Assembly (NCBI RefSeq): GCF_003063455.1
Contig: NZ_NESN01000005.1
Span: 35,506-99,505, forward strand
DNA: 64,000 nucleotides
From: Limnohabitans parvus II-B4
GTDB taxonomy: Bacteria; Pseudomonadota; Gammaproteobacteria; Burkholderiales; Burkholderiaceae_C
Direction of reading: 5' to 3'
In this document: in pieces, positions 59,305-64,000 of the stretch
How positions within the stretch are numbered: position 1 is the stretch's first letter
How the letters are laid out: each line of letters begins with the position of its first letter
Program-made: the position numbers and the translations under genes
The notes under the pieces: model-generated
What the model saw: only the letters and a program-made list of their open reading frames with translations
What the model was told of the DNA's origin: nothing
Database searches by the model: none

Positions 59305-59928
59305 ATGGAAAAAGCGATGCTGTCTGGTCGAGTTGTTGTGCTGTTTGCGACGCTGTGTGCTTTGAACGCGCCAGCGCAAAGCTTGCGCGAAACCGCCCGC
59401 GAGTTGGTGCCGCAAGTTCAGCCTGCGCTGTCTGCAGAAAGTGGCCCTGCAGGCGCCAGCACACCAGGCCCTGTCCGCACCATCGGTTGGGAGCAACTGA
59501 TCCCGGCCGGTTGGGACCCCTACAAGGACCTTAAAGCGCTCAACCTCGATGGCCTGAAAGACAACGACCCCAAGGCAGACGAGGCCCTTAAAAAAATGCG
59601 CAAGATGTGGGACAACGCGCCCATCAACCCATTGCTGCTCGGACAGAACGTGCGCTTGCCGGGGTTTTTGGTGCCCCTGGAGGACGTGCCTGGTGGTATG
59701 AAAGAGTTTTTGCTGGTGCCTTACTTTGGCGCCTGCGTGCATTCGCCCCCACCCCCGGCCAACCAAATCGTGCATGTGGTGCTCGACAAGCCCAACAAAC
59801 GCTTTCGTTTGATGGACGTGATTTGGGTGACGGGCCAGATGAGCGCGACCAAAACCGACTCGCACATGGGGGCGGCCAGTTACCGCATAGATGCCAAAGC
59901 GCTGGCCCCGTTTGTGGATAAAAAGTGA
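59305..59928 (+). CDS. DUF3299 periplasmic protein of the zinc-linked ABC set
   Basis: A 207-residue exported protein. The ATG at 59305 has GGGAG 7 bp before it and gives the leader MEKAMLSGRVVVLFATLCAL with an APAQ cleavage site near residue 26. The mature protein shows the DUF3299 blocks TIGWEQLIPAGWDPYKDLKA, NVRLPGFLVPLE, FLLVPYFGACVHSPPPPANQ and DVIWVTGQMS. The Cys-Val-His-Ser-Pro-Pro region is the conserved core and a possible metal or lipid site. In pseudomonads and vibrios such proteins share Zur-regulated operons with the ABC pair (established knowledge; no Zur box was proven here). Confidence 0.9.
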   Translation: MEKAMLSGRVVVLFATLCALNAPAQSLRETARELVPQVQPALSAESGPAGASTPGPVRTIGWEQLIPAGWDPYKDLKALNLDGLKDNDPKADEALKKMRKMWDNAPINPLLLGQNVRLPGFLVPLEDVPGGMKEFLLVPYFGACVHSPPPPANQIVHVVLDKPNKRFRLMDVIWVTGQMSATKTDSHMGAASYRIDAKALAPFVDKK

Positions 59929-59988
59929 AGCCGTCCTGAGCGCGAACGCAAGGCCTGGTCCGCTTCTGAAAAAACGACGCCTTGAGCC

Positions 59989-60888
59989 TCAATCCGGATT
60001 CGAAATCCCTGAGGCGACATGCCCCGAAGGCACATGCCGGGCAGCTGACTCGATATGGCCCGTTTGATCATCAAAGAAAAAATCGGGTTCGAACTCACGT
60101 AAAAATTCACCTTTGGGCAAACCACCCAAAAACATGGCTTCATCCACCTCGATGTTCCAGTTCATCAAGGTTCGGATGGCGCGTTCATGTGCTGGGGCGC
60201 TGCGTGCCGTGACCAACGCGGTGCGGATGCGCATGGCAGGGGTGCCCGCTTGTTGCAAACGGTGCAAAGCCTCCAGCAGCGGTTTGAAAGGGCCTGCCAG
60301 CAAAGGCTGGCCAGCTTTGGCCCGCTCGTGTGCCTGAAACGCCGACAAACCTTCGGCCTGAAACACCCGCTCGGCTTCGTCTGAAAACAGCACCGCATCG
60401 CCGTCAAAAGCAATGCGCACTTCATGGGGATGCGCTTCGGATGCCAGGGCCGAGTGGGGGTAGACCTGCGCGGCTGGCACGCCCGCATCGAGTGCGGCAC
60501 GCACATCCGACAAATGCGTGGACAAAAACAAATTGGCGTTCAGCGGCTTGAGGTAGCGCCACGGCGGCTGCCCCCGCGTGAAGCTGCCACGTTGAATAGG
60601 CAAGCCGTAATGCTGTGCAGAACGGAACACCCGCATGCCCGACACCGGATCATTGCGGGACAAAATGACCACCTCCACCCGCTGTGCCTCTGGATCATTG
60701 AAAGCCAGCAGCTTGCGCACCAAAGAAAACGCCACGCCCGGCTTGGCAGGCACTTCCAGCCGATCAAGCTGCAGCTTCATGTAAGCCCGGTCGTCGCCTT
60801 GCTCAAACAGGCGGTTTTCTTCTTCAAAGTCGAACAGCGCGCGCGACGAGATCGCGACGACGAGTTGGCCTTCTAGGGATGCGGGCAT
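59989..60888 (-). CDS. cytosolic 5'-nucleotidase (NT5C1-like family)
   Basis: A 299-residue HAD-type nucleotidase of the 5-nucleotidase family known from vertebrate cytosolic type I enzymes and many proteobacteria. Blocks seen: LVVAISSRALFDFEEENRLF (residues 9-28), VILSRNDPVSGMRVFRSAQH, the phosphate-binding RIAFDGDAVLFSDEAERVFQ, LVTARSAPAHERAIRTLMNW and FLREFEPDFFFDDQ. It would dephosphorylate nucleoside monophosphates. AAGGAGC precedes the ATG. It follows ilvA on the same strand, 12 bp after its stop. Confidence 0.9.
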   Translation of the reverse strand: MPASLEGQLVVAISSRALFDFEEENRLFEQGDDRAYMKLQLDRLEVPAKPGVAFSLVRKLLAFNDPEAQRVEVVILSRNDPVSGMRVFRSAQHYGLPIQRGSFTRGQPPWRYLKPLNANLFLSTHLSDVRAALDAGVPAAQVYPHSALASEAHPHEVRIAFDGDAVLFSDEAERVFQAEGLSAFQAHERAKAGQPLLAGPFKPLLEALHRLQQAGTPAMRIRTALVTARSAPAHERAIRTLMNWNIEVDEAMFLGGLPKGEFLREFEPDFFFDDQTGHIESAARHVPSGHVASGISNPD

Positions 60889-60900
60889 GGCAGCTCCTTG

Positions 60901-62448
60901 TCAGCTTCTCAAAAACAGTCGGTACACCGGATTACTTGTCTCTTCCGCATATGGATACCCCAGCGTTTCCAAAAACTTGGCAAACGCCTTGTCGTCTTTA
61001 GGCGGCACCTGCAGGCCTACCAGAATGCGCCCGTAGTCGGCGCCCTGGTTGCGGTAGTGGAAAAGGCTGATGTTCCAGCCTGGGCGCATCAAGCTCAAAA
61101 ACTTGAGCAAGGCACCCGGACGCTCGGGGAACTCAAAGCGCAGCAAGCGTTCGTCTTGTGACATGGCCGAGTGCCCGCCCACCATGTGGCGGATGTGCTC
61201 TTTCGCCAGCTCGTCGTGGGTCAGGTCGATGGCCTGAAACTTGTTTTTATTGAAGTTGGCGGTGATCTTGGTGCTCTCGCCCTTGGCCGATGTGCTCAGC
61301 CCCAAAAACACATGGGCTTTGTCCGAATCGCTCATGCGGTAGTTGAACTCGGTCACATTGCGCGGGCCGCCGGGCAGGCTGCCAATCAGCTCCAAAAAGC
61401 GCTTGAAGCTGCCGCGCTCTTCAGGAATCGTCACCGCAAAAAGCGCTTCCTTTTCTTCGCCCACATCGGCGCGTTCGGCCACAAAGCGCAGACGGTCAAA
61501 GTTCATGTTGGCGCCGCACAAAATGGCCGCATAGGTCTGGCCTTTGGTCTTGTGCGTGGCCACGTATTGCTTGATGGCGGCCACGGCCAGTGCACCTGCG
61601 GGCTCCACGATCGATCGGGTGTCCACAAACACGTCCTTGATGGCCGCGCACACAGCGTCGGTGTCCACGGTCATGTATTCGTCGACCAGATGGCGAGCGA
61701 CACGGAAGGTCTCTTCGCCCACCAGCTTGACCGCGGTGCCGTCCGAAAACAGGCCCACATCGGGCAATGTCACGCGCTTTTTGGCGGCCACGGATTGGAT
61801 CATGGCGTTGGAGTCGTTCATCTGCACGCCGATCACCTTCACCTCGGGGCGCACCGCCTTGATGTAGTTGGCCACCCCGCTGATCAGACCGCCCCCGCCG
61901 ATGGCCACAAACACCGCATCGAGCGGACCTTGGTGTTGGCGCAGCATTTCCATGGCAATCGTGCCCTGGCCCGCGATCACATCGGGGTCGTCAAAGGGGT
62001 GCACAAAGCTCAGCCCCTGCTTTTTCTGCAGCGCCACCGAGTGGTTGTAGGCATCTGAATAGCTGTCACCAAACAACACCACTTCGCCGCCCAGGCCTTT
62101 GACCGCGTCGATCTTGACCTGCGGCGTGGTGGTCGGCATGACGATCACTGCCCGCGTGCCCAAGCGGCTGGCGCTGAGCGCCACGCCCTGTGCATGGTTG
62201 CCGGCCGACGCGCAAATCACACCTTTTTTGAGCTGCTCGGGCGTCAAGTGCGCCATCTTGTTGTAAGCCCCGCGCAGTTTGAAACTGTGCACGGGCTGCT
62301 GGTCTTCCCGCTTGAGCAGCACCTGGTTGCCCAATCGGCGCGAGAGGTTTTTAGCAGGCTCCAGCGCCGACTCGGTGGCCACGTCGTACACGCGGGCATT
62401 GAGGATTTTGATCAGGTAGTCGGCTGGGCGGAGTTTGGAGGTGGTCAT
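60901..62448 (-). CDS. ilvA: threonine ammonia-lyase, biosynthetic (two regulatory domains)
   Basis: PLP-dependent conversion of threonine to 2-oxobutyrate, the first step of isoleucine synthesis. The 515-residue length fits the feedback-regulated form. Lys57 in PVHSFKLRGAYNKM would bind PLP; the phosphate loop is FVAIGGGGLISGVANYIK and the early Ser-rich part ICASAGNHAQGVALSA. Two ACT-like domains occupy about residues 335-415 and 430-512 (FPERPGALLKFLSLMRPGWN is in the second). Isoleucine inhibition is therefore expected. TATGAT, a good -10 box, lies in a palindrome about 45 bp before its ATG. Confidence 0.97.
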   Translation of the reverse strand: MTTSKLRPADYLIKILNARVYDVATESALEPAKNLSRRLGNQVLLKREDQQPVHSFKLRGAYNKMAHLTPEQLKKGVICASAGNHAQGVALSASRLGTRAVIVMPTTTPQVKIDAVKGLGGEVVLFGDSYSDAYNHSVALQKKQGLSFVHPFDDPDVIAGQGTIAMEMLRQHQGPLDAVFVAIGGGGLISGVANYIKAVRPEVKVIGVQMNDSNAMIQSVAAKKRVTLPDVGLFSDGTAVKLVGEETFRVARHLVDEYMTVDTDAVCAAIKDVFVDTRSIVEPAGALAVAAIKQYVATHKTKGQTYAAILCGANMNFDRLRFVAERADVGEEKEALFAVTIPEERGSFKRFLELIGSLPGGPRNVTEFNYRMSDSDKAHVFLGLSTSAKGESTKITANFNKNKFQAIDLTHDELAKEHIRHMVGGHSAMSQDERLLRFEFPERPGALLKFLSLMRPGWNISLFHYRNQGADYGRILVGLQVPPKDDKAFAKFLETLGYPYAEETSNPVYRLFLRS

Positions 62449-62481
62449 GTCAGCTGTGTCAATGGCCCGCGCAAGAGGGGG

Positions 62482-62500
62482 GCTATGGTTTGATCATAGC
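62482..62500 (-). promoter_or_regulatory. palindrome containing a -10 box in the ilvA leader
   Basis: GCTATG and CATAGC form a 6-7-6 dyad, and the minus strand reads TATGAT within it, matching the sigma-70 -10 consensus at five of six bases. A convincing -35 was not found. The larger surround (AAGAGG...CCTCTT) can pair as well and ends in Ts on the plus strand. Function as promoter, operator or terminator is unresolved. Confidence 0.4.
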
Positions 62501-62520
62501 GCGCAGCCCATGCCTCTTTT

Positions 62521-64000
62521 TCAGAACTTGATGTCCATGGCAATCCGCACCGTACGACCGTAGTAATCGTCATAACGCGTGTCTGACAAAGTCGAGCCCA
62601 GATAGGGGCTGTTGTAGCGAACCGGAGGCGTGCGGTTGGTTAAGTTGGCAATGTGCATCCGCATGCTGAAGGTGGGTGTGAACCTGTACACCCCGGAGAC
62701 ATCCAGTGTCCAATGATCCGGTACGCGGTGCGTGAATTTGTCGCCCACGAAATAGCCTTGAGAGTCGATCAATGCCGGTATGGCTTCATCGTTGCCAGAG
62801 TGGTAATTGACATGTGCGGTCACACCGAAAGTTCTGGCTTCGAGTGACGTTGTCAAACGCAAGATGTTGCGTGCAGTCACTGAGCCTGTTGCGGTATCGT
62901 AGTTGCCCAAATTAGAGACGGGTGTTTGTCCCGGATAAGTGCTGCGCTTGGACTTCAGGTTGTAGGTGCCTTCTAATCCAGCCCAAACTCGTCCCAGACT
63001 CACCGGCCAGCGGTAACGGATTTGGTAGTCGATGCCCGATTTGGTCATGATGCCTTGGTTAAACGGCTTGATTGTGTAGCGTGGTCTGCCTGTGTGGTTG
63101 TAGTTGCTTGTGTAATAAATCGCTTTGAGCGCCGGGTCACTGAATATCTGATCTGGTGTCCAAGTGCCAAAAACATTGGTCACATCCATTGCCCAATAGT
63201 CCAGACTCATGCTCCACTGAGATGTCGGTTGAGAAAGGATGCCCAAACTCCATTGCCTTGATTTTTCGGGTTCGAGATCGGGGTTGCCGAGCGAGTAATA
63301 GTCGATGAGGCCAGCAGAGTTGTAACGGCTGTAATTGCTGGCGCTGGTCTGTGCCAGGGTCGGAGCCCGAAACCCCGTGCCTGTGCTGACGCGTAAATGG
63401 GTGTTGTCGGCCACTTCCAGTTTGGCGCCCACTTTGCCTGTCAGGACTTTGCCAAAGTCACTGTACCATTCTGCCCTTAAGCTCGATACAAACTCCAGCC
63501 GGTCATACAAAGGCATCTGCAATTCCAGGCCTGCACCACTGTTGCTGCGCTTGAAAGGGTAGTCCTCACGGTTCTCAGCCAGTTCATTGGTAAGTTGCGA
63601 TTGCGTGTTGAAAAATACCGTGCCCAGCTTGATATCACCCCATTGGTTTTCCCCAACTGTGCGCGAAGCCAGGAGTTGAGTGTCTTGTAACCGTGTGCGA
63701 TATTCGTGCGCAGTTGAAGGTTCGGCAAAGCGCGCCCTGATCTTGGTCCAAGTGGCATCAGAGTAGGTGCTGGGGTCTTGCTGGCGCTCTGCGGCGGTCA
63801 GGATGGTTCCCCAGTTGCTGCCCAGAGTGAAGCCGCCTCGGTTGATGGTTTCAAAGTGGTTTTCGGCGCGCGTGTGGCTGGCGGTGTAATACCAGTTTTT
63901 CCATTCACCACGAACACCTATCACCGCCCGGTGGTTGTTTTGTCTTTCGTTGGCAAAACCCGGGTTGAAATCTTCGGCGTCGTAGAGGATGTTGCCATTG
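62521..64000 (-). CDS. TonB-dependent outer-membrane receptor, C-terminal part (cut by window edge)
   Basis: The frame is open from the window edge (reading NGNILYDAEDFNPGFANERQ) to a stop 493 codons later, so the N-terminal signal, TonB box and plug are outside. The visible part is a beta-barrel of alternating aromatic strands: LRVSTGTGFRAPTLAQTSAS is the classic TonB-receptor block, GNPDLEPEKSRQWSLGI the next, and the last strand YYGRTVRIAMDIKF ends in Phe, as needed for barrel assembly. The family includes siderophore, vitamin B12 and sugar receptors; the ligand cannot be told. It lies 72 bp upstream of ilvA on the same strand. Confidence 0.92.
   Translation of the reverse strand, partial: NGNILYDAEDFNPGFANERQNNHRAVIGVRGEWKNWYYTASHTRAENHFETINRGGFTLGSNWGTILTAAERQQDPSTYSDATWTKIRARFAEPSTAHEYRTRLQDTQLLASRTVGENQWGDIKLGTVFFNTQSQLTNELAENREDYPFKRSNSGAGLELQMPLYDRLEFVSSLRAEWYSDFGKVLTGKVGAKLEVADNTHLRVSTGTGFRAPTLAQTSASNYSRYNSAGLIDYYSLGNPDLEPEKSRQWSLGILSQPTSQWSMSLDYWAMDVTNVFGTWTPDQIFSDPALKAIYYTSNYNHTGRPRYTIKPFNQGIMTKSGIDYQIRYRWPVSLGRVWAGLEGTYNLKSKRSTYPGQTPVSNLGNYDTATGSVTARNILRLTTSLEARTFGVTAHVNYHSGNDEAIPALIDSQGYFVGDKFTHRVPDHWTLDVSGVYRFTPTFSMRMHIANLTNRTPPVRYNSPYLGSTLSDTRYDDYYGRTVRIAMDIKF

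Overview
The window looks like chromosomal DNA of a Burkholderiales betaproteobacterium, most likely Comamonadaceae (a Limnohabitans/Rhodoferax-like freshwater lineage; this placement is inference from protein flavour, not from a marker gene). Support comes from GC-rich codon use, a Bug-type solute receptor, fused IcmF mutase, malate synthase G, a PHA phasin, type III pantothenate kinase and the argB-slmA pair. No rRNA, tRNA, intact insertion sequence, prophage or CRISPR array was seen. The two end genes (a LysR regulator at the left, a TonB-dependent receptor at the right) are cut by the window edges.

Layout. 1-14.5 kb is central metabolism: HMG-CoA lyase, malate synthase G with a textbook terminator, a small-protein/Cys-rich/MFS operon, a YafJ-type amidotransferase facing glutathione synthetase, AMP nucleosidase, the fused B12 mutase IcmF with a 16-bp palindrome in its leader, a rhodanese and an M20 hydrolase. 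14.5-22.3 kb holds an amidase divergent from coaX, a TetR/phasin pair, rfbB and rfbD (without rfbA/rfbC), argB and slmA. 22.5-27.4 kb is an accessory-looking module: a Crp/Fnr-type regulator, a Tat-type Bug receptor with no membrane partners, and two different cytoplasmic-looking sulfatases in tandem.

27.6-40.7 kb is a sugar-acid island built around one divergent promoter region. On the minus strand a GntR/FCD regulator is followed by a TRAP transporter (receptor, small and large permease), a UxaA-type altronate dehydratase, an Ldh2-type dehydrogenase, fructuronate reductase and D-mannonate dehydratase; on the plus strand are an enolase-superfamily dehydratase, two SDR dehydrogenases and an FAH-family hydrolase, which resembles the non-phosphorylating deoxy-sugar-acid route. 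A TGGTCAGACCA dyad between the two arms is the likely GntR operator.

41-48.8 kb is acyl-CoA metabolism (TetR with a 24-bp perfect palindrome, acyl-CoA dehydrogenase, enoyl-CoA isomerase-like protein, two hotdog thioesterases), an Atm1-type ABC exporter and a HypT-like LysR. 49-53.2 kb is the general amino-acid ABC operon aapJQMP. 53.3-64 kb has pyrC, a DUF3025 protein, htpX, a DMT transporter, a LolCDE-like ABC pair with a His-rich loop plus a DUF3299 protein (a set linked to zinc homeostasis in other proteobacteria), a 5'-nucleotidase, ilvA and the TonB receptor.

Non-coding structure is notable. Composite palindromic elements (GTCAT...ATGAC ends, two short hairpins around an ATCCATGG/CCATGGAT centre) occur in at least four intergenic places, with the hairpin stems changed on both sides in a matching way. 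One of them has spawned five 25-bp tandem copies of its right arm. Another repeat type lies in frame inside rfbB.
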